Shown: positions 1 to 8,101 of the stretch, piece after piece
Layout of the letters: each line of letters begins with the position of its first letter
Position numbering within the stretch: the first letter of the stretch is position 1
DNA from: CAYUZU01 sp964448675
Lineage (GTDB): Bacteria; Planctomycetota; Phycisphaerae; UBA1845; Fen-1342
Assembly (NCBI GenBank): GCA_964448675.1
Contig: CAYUZU010000013.1
Location: 56,985-120,984 of the forward strand
Length of the DNA stretch: 64,000 nucleotides
Reading direction: 5' to 3'
Notes under the pieces: model-generated
What the model was told of the DNA's origin: nothing
Seen by the model: the letters and a program-made list of their open reading frames with translations, nothing else
Databases searched by the model: none
Translations under genes and position numbers: made by a program

Positions 1-633
1 CTGTTCGTGGCGGGGGCGCGCCTGCGGCACCTGGCCATCGTGATTCTGCTCGGTTGTGCGACGATGCCGGTGTTCTACCTGTACGGCATGAAGGAATACC
101 AGCGCGACCGCATCCGGGTGCTGTTCCGCCAGAACATCGCCGACGAGGCCTGGCACAACGCCGAGGGGTTTCAACTGCGGCGCTCGAAAATCGCGCTCGG
201 CACGGGAGGCCTCTTCGGCGAGGGCTACCGCACGGGGGTCTTCGTCCAGTACGACGGCCTGCTGCCCGAAGAGCACAACGATTTCATCTTCGCCATCATC
301 GGCCACCAGTGGGGATTGCTCGGGGCCGCGGCGATTCTGCTGGCCTATTGCGCGATCGTCTTCTTCGGGGTCGAGGTCGCCACCACGACAAACGACCCGT
401 TCGGGCGGCTGCTGGCTGTCGGCGTCGTGGTGATGATCGTGGCGCAGGCCCTGCTCAATGTATGCATGACGGTCGGCCTGGCCCCCATCACCGGCATGAC
501 GCTGCCCTTCGTCAGCGCGGGCGGCAGCAGCCTGTGGGCCAACTTCCTCGCGATCGGGCTGCTGCTCAACGTCGCGCAGCGCCGCCCCATGCTGATCGCC
601 CATCCGCCGTTCGAGTATGACAAGGAGGACTGA
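1..633 (+). CDS. SEDS-family (FtsW/RodA/SpoVE) peptidoglycan polymerase, C-terminal part
   Basis: The reading frame is open from the first base, so the gene starts outside the window and only about 210 C-terminal residues are seen. SEDS proteins are polytopic membrane glycosyltransferases that polymerise lipid II, in division (FtsW) or elongation (RodA). The family signatures are LPEEHNDFIFAIIG, in the large external loop, and TGMTLPFVSAGGSSL near the C-terminus, set among hydrophobic helices. The usual FVSYGG is FVSAGG here. The fragment does not let me separate FtsW from RodA. The neighbouring murC-murB-ddl-ftsQ run favours a division or cell-wall role, but that run is on the opposite strand. 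The gene ends inside a hairpin shared with its convergent neighbour. Confidence 0.88.
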   Translation: MFVAGARLRHLAIVILLGCATMPVFYLYGMKEYQRDRIRVLFRQNIADEAWHNAEGFQLRRSKIALGTGGLFGEGYRTGVFVQYDGLLPEEHNDFIFAIIGHQWGLLGAAAILLAYCAIVFFGVEVATTTNDPFGRLLAVGVVVMIVAQALLNVCMTVGLAPITGMTLPFVSAGGSSLWANFLAIGLLLNVAQRRPMLIAHPPFEYDKED

Positions 634-647
634 GCCGGTGGGCTCAG
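630..647. terminator. Hairpin spanning two convergent stop codons
   Basis: A perfect 7-bp stem, CTGAGCC-GGTG-GGCTCAG, covers both the stop codon of the SEDS gene and that of the leftward membrane-protein gene. It is placed to act as a compact bidirectional terminator. No T-tract follows on either strand, so termination by this element alone is inferred. Confidence 0.55.
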
Positions 648-1462
648 GCTGTCGCCGCTTCGCTGCTGTCGGCGGCCACGGCCTTCTTCTTGCGCCGCCA
701 GTCCAGCACGTCAGCGAGGTTATACAGCAGCGAGATCGCCCACACGATCGACGCGACCAGGAAGCCCCACTCCTTCAGCCAGGCCGCCCCCGCCGGCCAG
801 TACAAGTGCAGTAACCCGTACACCGCCGGCAGGAATAGAAACACGCCAACCGTCGCGGCCCAGAAGGCCCGCGCTGCCTTCGGCAACAGCAGCGCGAACG
901 CCAGTCCGGCGGCCCCCGTCGCGATCGTGATCGCGAAGAAGCTCACCTGGAAGTTGTTCACGTTGTCGCTGAGGTACGTCCACAGCGACACCGCCTCCGC
1001 CGGCAGATTCGGGTCGGCCACGGCCTCACCTTCCGGCAAGGTCACGCCCGGGCCGTCGTCCTGCGACGTAAGGCCGCGCGAGGCGTACTGGTCGAGCGTC
1101 GGCTTCAGGACACGATCGCTGTACATCCCCAAACCCGCCGCAATGGCGCACCCCGCCACCACCAGCGCGAACCAGAACCGGAAAAGCAAGACGCCCAGCA
1201 CCACTCCCACCGTGCCGCTCACGATGACCAGCGGCCACGTCGGGAACGCGAAGCGATCGGCCACATAACCGCCAACCGCGGCACCGCTCAGCGCGAAGAC
1301 CAGGCCGATCAACCACGGCGTCAGGCGGGCCCCCTTCACGAGAAACACGAGCCCCAGCAGCGCTGCCATCCCGACCGCCGCCAGCGGCACCCACTGCGCA
1401 TCAGGCGCGAGGTGCTGCAGCGCCGTGTCGAGCACTTGTTCCGGAAAGTTCCCTGGCTTCAT
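644..1462 (-). CDS. Polytopic membrane protein of unknown function
   Basis: A 272-residue protein with about seven or eight hydrophobic segments. Glycine-rich helices in the first 120 residues resemble the DUF4203/TMEM198 style of repeated small helices, but I do not recognise the family securely. A loop of about 50 polar residues (roughly 120-170) separates two helix groups, and the tail is basic (DWRRKKK). The start is well supported: GGAGGTGA lies a few bases before the ATG. It follows the ftsQ-like gene by 50 bp on the same strand, where ftsA and ftsZ would stand in a classical dcw cluster. A division-linked role is possible but unproven. Confidence 0.7.
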   Translation of the reverse strand: MKPGNFPEQVLDTALQHLAPDAQWVPLAAVGMAALLGLVFLVKGARLTPWLIGLVFALSGAAVGGYVADRFAFPTWPLVIVSGTVGVVLGVLLFRFWFALVVAGCAIAAGLGMYSDRVLKPTLDQYASRGLTSQDDGPGVTLPEGEAVADPNLPAEAVSLWTYLSDNVNNFQVSFFAITIATGAAGLAFALLLPKAARAFWAATVGVFLFLPAVYGLLHLYWPAGAAWLKEWGFLVASIVWAISLLYNLADVLDWRRKKKAVAADSSEAATA

Positions 1463-1511
1463 AGCTCACCTCCGCGTCGCGGGAGGTCTGGCGGCGCCCG
1501 GTGCTCGGCGA

Positions 1512-2471
1512 TCAACGCCGCCCCGGCGGCCGCAGTTCGTAGTTCTCGGCCCAGCGGACCACAATGATCTTATCCGGCAGGCGGCCATGTTCTGCGTACG
1601 CCGTATTCAATAGTTGCAGCTTGCGTTCGGCGGTTGCCGAGTCCACCTGGTACTCGTCCCCTGGCGGCAATCCCCAGTCGACATGACAGCCGGGGTACAC
1701 CGTCTCGATTCGTAAAAGCGTCGATTCCGCCGGCGTGGCCACACCCGACGCCCCTGCCACATCGACCGCCCGCAGCGACGTGCGGAACGGCAGCCGCCCG
1801 GCCGCCTGGGCCTGCTGCAGGAATCGAACGAGCTTCAGGCCGGCGACCAACTCTGGCGCGGCCGCGTTCGGATCATCCCCTGCCCACAGCTCACCCGCGC
1901 GGGGCAACGGCGCCCGCACGCCCTTGATCAGCAGCGGGTCGGTCTCCAGCCGATAGTCCGCCCACTTCTCCAGTGGCAGCCGGACACCTTCGGTATCGAC
2001 CAGGTACGCCCGCCCGCGCGCCGCGACGAACGCGCACGGCTCGCGAAAATCGGCGGCAACCTCGATCGTGCCGTCGAGGAACTTCGTCACGCGCTGCACG
2101 TCGCGGATCCAGGGATTGGCGCGCAGGCCGCGTCCGACGCGCTCGCACAGGTGCGGGTCGTGGATGCTGTCGTCGGGCCGCAGGTCGGCGTCGGCCTCGA
2201 TGCCGGGGTAGGTCGCGTCCCCGGTGAGAATCCAGGTGTGCTCCGGGTTGCGCAGCCACGCGGGCAGGTGGGCCCAACTGAGACGGCAGTCGACATCGGC
2301 CGTCGCGGCGCGGACCTGCTGCTCCAGGTGCCGCACGCCGACCACAAGCAGCCCCAGTGCCGTCAACCACCCGATCGTCGCCCAGGTCGCACGCCACGCG
2401 CCCGGCGACAGCCGCCAGGCTGCGTGCGACTTGCCCTTCTTGGCGGTCCTGCCTTTCCGCGCCCGCGTCAC
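1512..2471 (-). CDS. ftsQ: FtsQ/DivIB-like cell-division protein
   Basis: A 319-residue bitopic protein. It has a basic cytoplasmic N-terminus, one membrane helix (about residues 30-50), then a periplasmic part. The segment around NPWIRDVQRV...GTIEV...REPCAFV has the spacing of a POTRA/FtsQ domain, where a strand is followed by an R.P-type motif, and a tail of about 100 residues follows. In characterised bacteria FtsQ links FtsB/FtsL to the divisome. Identity rests on topology, this POTRA-like pattern and its position directly after ddl, the standard order in the division and cell-wall cluster. It starts with GTG in a 4-bp GTGA overlap with the ddl stop, implying translational coupling. Sequence similarity to model FtsQ is weak by eye. 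Confidence 0.68.
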   Translation of the reverse strand: MTRARKGRTAKKGKSHAAWRLSPGAWRATWATIGWLTALGLLVVGVRHLEQQVRAATADVDCRLSWAHLPAWLRNPEHTWILTGDATYPGIEADADLRPDDSIHDPHLCERVGRGLRANPWIRDVQRVTKFLDGTIEVAADFREPCAFVAARGRAYLVDTEGVRLPLEKWADYRLETDPLLIKGVRAPLPRAGELWAGDDPNAAAPELVAGLKLVRFLQQAQAAGRLPFRTSLRAVDVAGASGVATPAESTLLRIETVYPGCHVDWGLPPGDEYQVDSATAERKLQLLNTAYAEHGRLPDKIIVVRWAENYELRPPGRR

Positions 2472-3427
2472 GATGCGTCCTCCAGGGCCATGCGCACCAG
2501 CCGATCCACCAGTTGATCAAACGGGATGCCGATCCGCGCCGCCGCCTTGGGCACCAACGAGTGGCGCGTGAAGCCCGGCAGCGTGTTGACCTCCAGCAGC
2601 CACAGCCGCTGATCCTCGTCGGCGATCCAGTCCACTCGCGACAAGTGCCGGCAATCCAGCAGCTTGAACACGCGCAGGCTGAGCTCGGCCACGCGCGTCA
2701 GCAGTTCCGCCGGGTGACCGGCCTCGAACAGGTATTCGGTCTCGTTGTCCTCATATTTGGCGGTGAAGTCATAGAAACCCCGCTTGGGCCGCACGCAGAT
2801 CGGCGGCAGCATCCGGTCGCCGATGATCCCCACCGTCAGCTCGTCGCCGCGGATGAACTTCTCGACCAGCGCCCGCCCGCCGGTGCCGATCGCGTCGCGC
2901 ACCGCCGGCAGGAACGCGTCCGCCGCGTGCACGACATGGGTACCGACGCTGCTGCCTTCGGCCACGGGCTTGACGACGGCTGGCAGCCCGAGGGCGGTCT
3001 CCTGCCGCTGCGCGAGGGTGAGCGCGTCCCATACCTCGAACGGAGCGGTGTCGATGCCGGCATCGATCGCGAGTCGCTTCGTCGCGACCTTGTCCATGGC
3101 CAGCGCCGACGCGGTCGAGCCCGAACCGACGAAACGCAGGCCGCGCTCTTCCATCAGACGCTGCACCGTGCCGTCTTCGCCGAACGTGCCATGCAGCGCG
3201 GGGAAGATCACGTCCGCCGGCCGGTCGAGTGCGTCGAGCTGATCCGGGCCAATGTCCGAGACGTAAACCTCGTGGCCGGCCTGGCGCAACGCGGCGGCGA
3301 CGGCCTGGCCGGATTCGAGGCTGACGTCGCGCTCATTGCTCGGCCCGCCGCAAAGCACAGTCACGCGCAAAGATGGCTTGTCGGGGGTTGCAGAAGCGGC
3401 GCCGGATGGTGCTTCCGGGTGCGGCAT
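2468..3427 (-). CDS. ddl: D-alanine--D-alanine ligase
   Basis: ATP-grasp enzyme that makes the D-Ala-D-Ala dipeptide for peptidoglycan, in the cytoplasm. The 319-residue length is normal. Family signatures seen are CGGPSNERDVSL at the N-terminus (the usual GG.S.E.EVSL), PALHGTFGEDG, VVKPVAEGSSVGTHVV (ATP loop), and LLEVNTLPGFT near the end (the metal-binding ENT.PG.T motif). It follows murB by 10 bp and overlaps ftsQ by 4 bp, so it sits inside a tight murC-murB-ddl-ftsQ operon. It carries about 20 extra disordered residues before the first strand, so a start slightly downstream is possible. Confidence 0.95.
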   Translation of the reverse strand: MPHPEAPSGAASATPDKPSLRVTVLCGGPSNERDVSLESGQAVAAALRQAGHEVYVSDIGPDQLDALDRPADVIFPALHGTFGEDGTVQRLMEERGLRFVGSGSTASALAMDKVATKRLAIDAGIDTAPFEVWDALTLAQRQETALGLPAVVKPVAEGSSVGTHVVHAADAFLPAVRDAIGTGGRALVEKFIRGDELTVGIIGDRMLPPICVRPKRGFYDFTAKYEDNETEYLFEAGHPAELLTRVAELSLRVFKLLDCRHLSRVDWIADEDQRLWLLEVNTLPGFTRHSLVPKAAARIGIPFDQLVDRLVRMALEDAS

Positions 3428-3437
3428 GGGCGCTCCC

Positions 3438-4319
3438 TCACCAGATTTCGACTTCGAGCTCGAGCTCGATGCCGGTGTCGTGATACACGCGTTCCCTCGC
3501 GCGATGGATCAAGTCTATCACGTTTTGGGCGTTGGCGCCAGGGTAGGCCACGATGAAATTGGCGTGCTTGGTGCTGATTTCCGCCGCGCCGCAGCGCTCC
3601 CCCTTCAGCCCCGCCTGGTCGATCAGCGCACCGGCCGCATGGTCGGCCGGGTTCTTGAAGATGCAGCCGGCGGACTTGGCCGCGACCGCGGGCTGCGTCG
3701 CGTGCTTCTCGGTCCAGATCGCGCGGAACCGCGCGCACAAGGCTTCGTGATCCCCCGGCGTCAGCACGAACGTCGCGGCCGTCACGACGCCCCCATTCAG
3801 CTCGGCATGCCGATAGCCGAACTGCAGTTCGTGGCGCATGCGGGCGGCCACGTGGCCGTCGGGCAGCATCACGCGCGCCTGCTCGATGCAATCAGCGATA
3901 CAGCCGTACTTGCCGCCCGCGTTCTGGCGTACCGCGCCGCCGACGGTCGCCGGAATACCGGCGAGCGTCTCGAGACCGGCGAGGCCGCGTTCGACGCTTT
4001 GCTTGACGAGCTTGGTGAAGTCGGCCCCGCCGCCGGCGCCGGCACGTGAGCCCTCGAAACGAATCCACGCCCAGTCCGTGCCGGCCAGGTGAATCACCGC
4101 CCCGGCAAACCCCTCGTCACGCACGATGACGTTTGCCCCGCGCCCCAGCACGCGCCACGGCACGTCGTGCTCGGTGCAGCGTTGCAGCACCGCCGCCAGC
4201 TCGGCTTCGTCGCGCGGCGTCAGGAACCAGCGCGCCGGCCCGCCCAGGCCATACCACGTGTACTCGGCAAGGGGAATCTCAGGCCGGCAGATCGGCTCCA
4301 AGCCGCTGTACCACGGCAT
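3438..4319 (-). CDS. murB: UDP-N-acetylenolpyruvoylglucosamine reductase
   Basis: FAD-dependent enzyme that reduces UDP-GlcNAc-enolpyruvate to UDP-MurNAc, the second committed step of peptidoglycan synthesis. It is 293 residues long, a compact type II length. Visible motifs are TWYGLGGPARWF (start of the FAD domain), LGRGANVIVRDEGF, ETLAGIPATVGGAVRQNAGG, and SAGCIFKNP. In the last motif a Cys stands where the E. coli enzyme has its catalytic Ser (AGSFFKNP), and Cys is plausible as the proton donor. The start lies 41 bp inside the end of murC. No later in-frame start keeps the FAD domain, so the overlap looks real. Confidence 0.95.
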   Translation of the reverse strand: MPWYSGLEPICRPEIPLAEYTWYGLGGPARWFLTPRDEAELAAVLQRCTEHDVPWRVLGRGANVIVRDEGFAGAVIHLAGTDWAWIRFEGSRAGAGGGADFTKLVKQSVERGLAGLETLAGIPATVGGAVRQNAGGKYGCIADCIEQARVMLPDGHVAARMRHELQFGYRHAELNGGVVTAATFVLTPGDHEALCARFRAIWTEKHATQPAVAAKSAGCIFKNPADHAAGALIDQAGLKGERCGAAEISTKHANFIVAYPGANAQNVIDLIHRARERVYHDTGIELELEVEIW

Positions 4320-5739
4320 CGGCGACCCTCCAGATATTGCCGGCCCCCATCGTGATGATCACGTCGTCGCGCCGCACGGCGTTCGCGAGCAGCTCGGTGA
4401 TGGCATCGAAGTCGCCGATGTGCCGCGCGCGGCCGCCATCAAAGCAGATCGCGTCGACCAGGTCCTGGGCGCAGACGAGCTCACGCTCGCGCTGGCTGTC
4501 ACGGACGAAGTAGATGTCCGGTACGATCACTTCATCCGCATCCGAGAAGCTGCGGGCGAAGTCCGTGAGCAGGAAGCGGGTGCGCGAATGCTGGTGCGGC
4601 TGAAAGATGCACCACAGGCGCCGCGGGCGATAGCGCTGGCGGGCCGCCTGCAATGTGGCGCGAATCTCCGTCGGATGGTGCGCGTAGTCGTCCAGCACGC
4701 GAATCCCCCCGGGCGTGCCGCGCAGCTCCAGGCGCCGCCGGGCACCACGAAACGTCGCCAGCCCTTCGCTGATCGCGTCCCACGGCACGCCGGCGCGGTG
4801 CGCCACCGCGATCACGGCCAGTGCGTTATCGACGTTGTGCCGCCCGGGCAAGCCCAGGTGCACACGGCCCCGGCGCTGGTCGCGCTGGTGCACGTCGAAC
4901 GCATAGCGGCCGTCTTCGACCTCCAGCCGCGACGCACGCCACGTGACGTCCGGGCCGACGCCCACGGTCTCGGTCGGACACGTGACCGTCCCGGCCACCT
5001 CATGGCAGCGCAGGTCGTCGCCGTTGATCACGAGCAGCCCGTCAGTCGGCACGCGCGCCGCGAACGCCGCGAACGCCTGCTGAATGGCGTCGACGTCCTT
5101 GTAGTAGTCCAGATGATCTTCCTCGATATTGAGAATCACGCCGACGCGCGGCCGCAACTGCAGGAAGGACCCCTCGTACTCGCAGGCCTCGGCCAGGAAG
5201 TGGGGGCCGTCGCCGACGCCGCTGCCACCGTCCAGCTGCTCCACCGTTGCGCCCACAATGAACGTCGGATCGAGCCCGGCGCTCTTCAGCGTGTACGCGA
5301 GCCACGCGGTCGTCGTGCTCTTGCCATGGGTTCCCGCGATGGCAACACCTTCCTGCCGCTTCATGAGCTGCCCCAGCAGCTCGGCATAGCGGATCACCGG
5401 AACCCCGCGGCGGTGCGCCTCCAGCCGCTCGGGATGATCCGCCTGGATCGCCGCCGAAATCACGACGAGGGTCGCATTGTGCGGGATGGCATCGGCCGAC
5501 TGGTTGGTGCAGACCTTGGCGCCGCGCTCGGCGAGGCGCGTCAGCTCCATGCTGGCGCGCAGGTCACTGCCGGTTACCACCGCCCCGCGCCGCATCAGCA
5601 TGTGCGCCAGGCCGGACATGCCACATCCGCCGATGCCGACCATGTGCACGCGCAGCTGGTCGAATCGCTCCGGGATTTCGCAGGCGGAAGGTCGTGAAAA
5701 CGTGGTGGCTGCCGGGGTATGTGTCAACGTGGTGGCCAT
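4279..5739 (-). CDS. murC: UDP-N-acetylmuramate--L-alanine ligase
   Basis: Mur ligase that adds the first L-Ala of the stem peptide to UDP-MurNAc, using ATP. It has 486 residues. It shows the N-terminal Rossmann motif HMVGIGGCGMSGLA, the ATP-binding AIAGTHGKSTTTAW, the central LNIEEDHLDYY motif and the C-terminal DDYAHHPTEI motif, all diagnostic for MurC. It is the first gene of the leftward murC-murB-ddl-ftsQ operon and has a good promoter about 165 bp upstream. About 28 non-conserved residues precede the Rossmann strand, so the exact start is a little uncertain. Confidence 0.96.
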   Translation of the reverse strand: MATTLTHTPAATTFSRPSACEIPERFDQLRVHMVGIGGCGMSGLAHMLMRRGAVVTGSDLRASMELTRLAERGAKVCTNQSADAIPHNATLVVISAAIQADHPERLEAHRRGVPVIRYAELLGQLMKRQEGVAIAGTHGKSTTTAWLAYTLKSAGLDPTFIVGATVEQLDGGSGVGDGPHFLAEACEYEGSFLQLRPRVGVILNIEEDHLDYYKDVDAIQQAFAAFAARVPTDGLLVINGDDLRCHEVAGTVTCPTETVGVGPDVTWRASRLEVEDGRYAFDVHQRDQRRGRVHLGLPGRHNVDNALAVIAVAHRAGVPWDAISEGLATFRGARRRLELRGTPGGIRVLDDYAHHPTEIRATLQAARQRYRPRRLWCIFQPHQHSRTRFLLTDFARSFSDADEVIVPDIYFVRDSQRERELVCAQDLVDAICFDGGRARHIGDFDAITELLANAVRRDDVIITMGAGNIWRVADAVVQRLGADLPA

Positions 5740-5903
5740 CGATCACCATCCTGGCGTCTGCTTCGCGAGCGATGAATGCCCCACCCGACAGCGGCGGCAC
5801 AACACCGATCCACCGCCGTTCATCGGCGATACTCACCACTCTTCCGTGGCGCGGCTGATTCGCCCTCCGTGGCAAACCGACACAGTCCGCGACCGGTGGC
5901 CGC

Positions 5904-5931
5904 ATTGTAGCATCTACCCGCGAAAGTCCAA
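5904..5931 (-). promoter_or_regulatory. Promoter of the murC-murB-ddl-ftsQ operon
   Basis: Read leftward: TTGGAC (5931-5926), a 16-bp spacer, then TACAAT (5909-5904), a good sigma-70-type pair. It implies a leader of about 155 nt before murC. The gap 5740-6056 holds this promoter and leader and nothing else I can support as a gene. Confidence 0.65.
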
Positions 5932-6056
5932 CCGGCACGTACGGGCATTCTGCGCCGCGACCGACAGCGCGAAGGCCGCCCCCCGTCGCGTCCTGCGCCT
6001 CGCAGGTTTTGCGCCCCCTGTGTGCAGCCGGACCCGACCGGTCACCGCGCGGCCGC

Positions 6057-6611
6057 TTAGGGCTGCTTCGCCTTGAATGAAGTGCTCATCGCCAACTTCC
6101 AGTGCTGGAGGAGCGTGGCGAGCGCCCAGATCGTCGTGATGGCATACGCACCCGCCGCCCCGTAGAAGTAGTACTGGTAGGTTCCCGAGGCGTCCGCCGC
6201 GGCTTCCGACCACAGCAGGTGCAGGGCAAGGGCGATCGAGAGAAAGTAATAGGCGAAGAAGATGACGATGAAGCACGCCGAGAAATGGCGGTCCATCAGG
6301 CGCAGCTCGGGGCGCGATTCGAGCCAGGATTCCCACCCCGGCATGAAATCGACATCCTTCTCCACGAACTCGCGGATGTAGCGTCCGGCCCGCATCATCT
6401 GGCTCTGCTGGGTCAGGAAGAGCACGATCAGCACCAGCACGAAGAACGGCAGGATGATGCCGGTGCGACTGCTCGCACTGATCAGGAAGTAGCTCAGCAA
6501 TGGCAGGCCCAGCAGGCCGATCACCACGATCCAGAAAAGGCGCATCTGCTGGCCTTCGATCTCGCGACGGAGCGAGATGAATTCCTGCATGACGAAGGCG
6601 TTACGATCCAT
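6057..6611 (-). CDS. Small polytopic membrane protein, unknown function
   Basis: A 184-residue protein with about four hydrophobic helices in two pairs: residues ~22-60, then two near 115-135 and 150-170. A charged loop lies between the pairs (VEKDVDFMPGWESWLESRPELRLMDRHF). I do not recognise the family. The chosen ATG has GGAG seven bases upstream. An in-frame ATG 45 bp further upstream has no such site. The gene is alone on its strand, downstream of nothing and upstream of the murC promoter region. The arrangement of two helix pairs around a soluble loop suggests a simple envelope protein, but no function should be read from it. Confidence 0.65.
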   Translation of the reverse strand: MDRNAFVMQEFISLRREIEGQQMRLFWIVVIGLLGLPLLSYFLISASSRTGIILPFFVLVLIVLFLTQQSQMMRAGRYIREFVEKDVDFMPGWESWLESRPELRLMDRHFSACFIVIFFAYYFLSIALALHLLWSEAAADASGTYQYYFYGAAGAYAITTIWALATLLQHWKLAMSTSFKAKQP

Positions 6612-6881
6612 GACGTTTCTCCGCACATTGGAATGCCCGTTCGAGCGGCGCACCAACCAGGTGCCCGCCCGCCGGACATGCGAATCACAACGATGGGTGA
6701 ACGGACGGCACTTGCGGCCACACCTCCCGATAGCGTAAGCAGATCCACCGCTGCCGCCAAGCCGGGCGGCACGGCCGCCCCATCAGCGGCCGCGGGGCAG
6801 CTCCCCGACCCGTGCGCGGTAAGCAGCCCGGGGCCACCCCGGTAGCCCCGAACCCGGGTCGGCCGGGAAACGGCGCAGCCA

Positions 6882-6911
6882 CTGCCCCAACCGCGGGATG
6901 ACCGCTATAAT
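6882..6911 (+). promoter_or_regulatory. Probable promoter of the PEP-CTERM protein gene
   Basis: A perfect TATAAT at 6906-6911 lies 49 bp ahead of the start at 6960. CTGCCC at 6882-6887 with an 18-bp spacer is a weak -35 candidate. The remainder of the gap 6612-6959 is very GC-rich, and I see no gene in it. Confidence 0.5.
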
Positions 6912-6959
6912 CCCGACGGTGGCGGGCCCACATGTCCAAGGAGACGAGGAGAAAGCACC

Positions 6960-7844
6960 ATGACCAGAATTTCGGCGATCACTATTTCCATGTTCTTGTC
7001 GGCAGCGGTCGTGCACGCCGGCATCCTGGACGGGCAGAACATCCAGGCGGACGCCGCGGCCGACGGCCTCACCCTGCTGGCCGCCCAGGACACCCAGACC
7101 GCGTTCGGCGACTCGCCCGGCGGACAGGACTCGCCCGGCGGCAGCGAACTCGATCTGCTCTACGGGAGCCTCGGCGGCGGCAACCTCAACCTGGGCCTCG
7201 CGGGAAACCTCGAAGGGAACTTCAATAAGCTCTGGATCTTCTTTGACGCGGTCCCGGGCGGCGAGAATGTCCTGCTGGACGATAACGAAGACGGCGGCTT
7301 TGGCGAGATCAACGCCATGGCCGGCCTGACGTTCGACAGCGGGTTCGAACCGGACCACGGCCTGCGATTCGAGGTCGGCGGCGGATTCCTCGGCGTCCGC
7401 TATTTCGACCTGATCGACAACGTTGGCGGCGACATCAGCACGGGTGGCGGCACGGGCGACCTGCCCACGGGCCCGGTCGCCGGCGCGTTGGGCGTGACCT
7501 GGGGCTGGGACAACGGCAACGCCCTGGGCGTTGAGGGTGGCACCGGGCCCGCACTCAACGACCCGTTCACGGCCGACACCGGCTGGGAACTGCAGATGTC
7601 CCTGCTGGACTTCTTCGGCGATGCGGGCATCGGCCAAGTGGGCGTGGCGGCCTTCATCAGCAGTGGTGACGGCACGTTCCTCGCCAACCAGGTCCTGCCG
7701 GGCATCGGCGGCGGCGGCAACCTCGGTGCGCCGGCCGACGTCGATTTCGCCAGCATCGCCGGCGACCAGTTCGCGGTCATTCCCGAGCCGCTGAGCGTAC
7801 TCTCGCTGGGGCTGGGGGCGCTCATGCTGCTGCGCCGCCGCTAG
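6960..7844 (+). CDS. Secreted PEP-CTERM protein
   Basis: A 294-residue exported protein. It has an N-terminal signal peptide (cleavage likely after VVHA, about residue 19) and a glycine-, aspartate- and asparagine-rich body. The C-terminal sorting tail is VIPEPLSVLSLGLGALMLLRRR, the PEP motif, hydrophobic helix and Arg cluster of PEP-CTERM proteins. These tails are known to be processed by an exosortase, and none is encoded here. The body, with GGGNLNLGLAGNLEGNFN and repeated FDSGFEP-like strands, looks like a beta-rich surface protein. Its function is unknown. A strong AAGGAGACGAGGAG purine stretch precedes the ATG. Confidence 0.85.
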   Translation: MTRISAITISMFLSAAVVHAGILDGQNIQADAAADGLTLLAAQDTQTAFGDSPGGQDSPGGSELDLLYGSLGGGNLNLGLAGNLEGNFNKLWIFFDAVPGGENVLLDDNEDGGFGEINAMAGLTFDSGFEPDHGLRFEVGGGFLGVRYFDLIDNVGGDISTGGGTGDLPTGPVAGALGVTWGWDNGNALGVEGGTGPALNDPFTADTGWELQMSLLDFFGDAGIGQVGVAAFISSGDGTFLANQVLPGIGGGGNLGAPADVDFASIAGDQFAVIPEPLSVLSLGLGALMLLRRR

Positions 7845-7915
7845 CCCGTCGATTGCATCGGATTCGGTTCACAACGCCAACGCTCGTGTCGACGCCCTGA
7901 GTACTGGTCTCGGAC

Positions 7916-7947
7916 CTCGGGCGCCGGCCCGGGCGTTTCTTCTCTTT
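7916..7947 (+). terminator. Rho-independent-type terminator after the PEP-CTERM gene
   Basis: A 7-bp stem (CTCGGGC / GCCCGGG, with one G-U pair) around a GCCG loop is followed by a pyrimidine tract with nine T residues (7936-7947). It lies about 70 bp past the stop codon. Confidence 0.6.
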
Positions 7948-8038
7948 CAGGCCGCCGCCAGTGCGCGAGGGCGCGCCGGGAAGCGCGCCGCCTCATGGGC
8001 CGGCCGACCTGATTCACCGCGCGCCTCGCGGCGTCTGC

Positions 8039-8067
8039 TTTCCGTTGCTGCGGTTTTCCCCTAGGCT
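8039..8067 (+). promoter_or_regulatory. Promoter of the O-antigen-ligase-like gene
   Basis: TTTCCG (8039-8044), a 17-bp spacer, then TAGGCT (8062-8067). A transcript from about 8075 would exclude any start at 7961 and supports translation from the ATG at 8102. Confidence 0.5.
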
Positions 8068-8101
8068 TAGTCGCGTGCCGACAGACCAGCCGGGAAACGG
8101 A

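Noticed and set aside
7331..7345. GGGTTCGAACC resembling a tRNA T-arm
   Set aside because: It lies inside the PEP-CTERM reading frame, and no acceptor, D or anticodon arms can be built around it.
7961..8101. Longer start for the O-antigen-ligase-like gene
   Set aside because: A promoter-like pair lies at 8039-8067 within this stretch, and the extra residues are Arg/Pro-rich without conservation cues.
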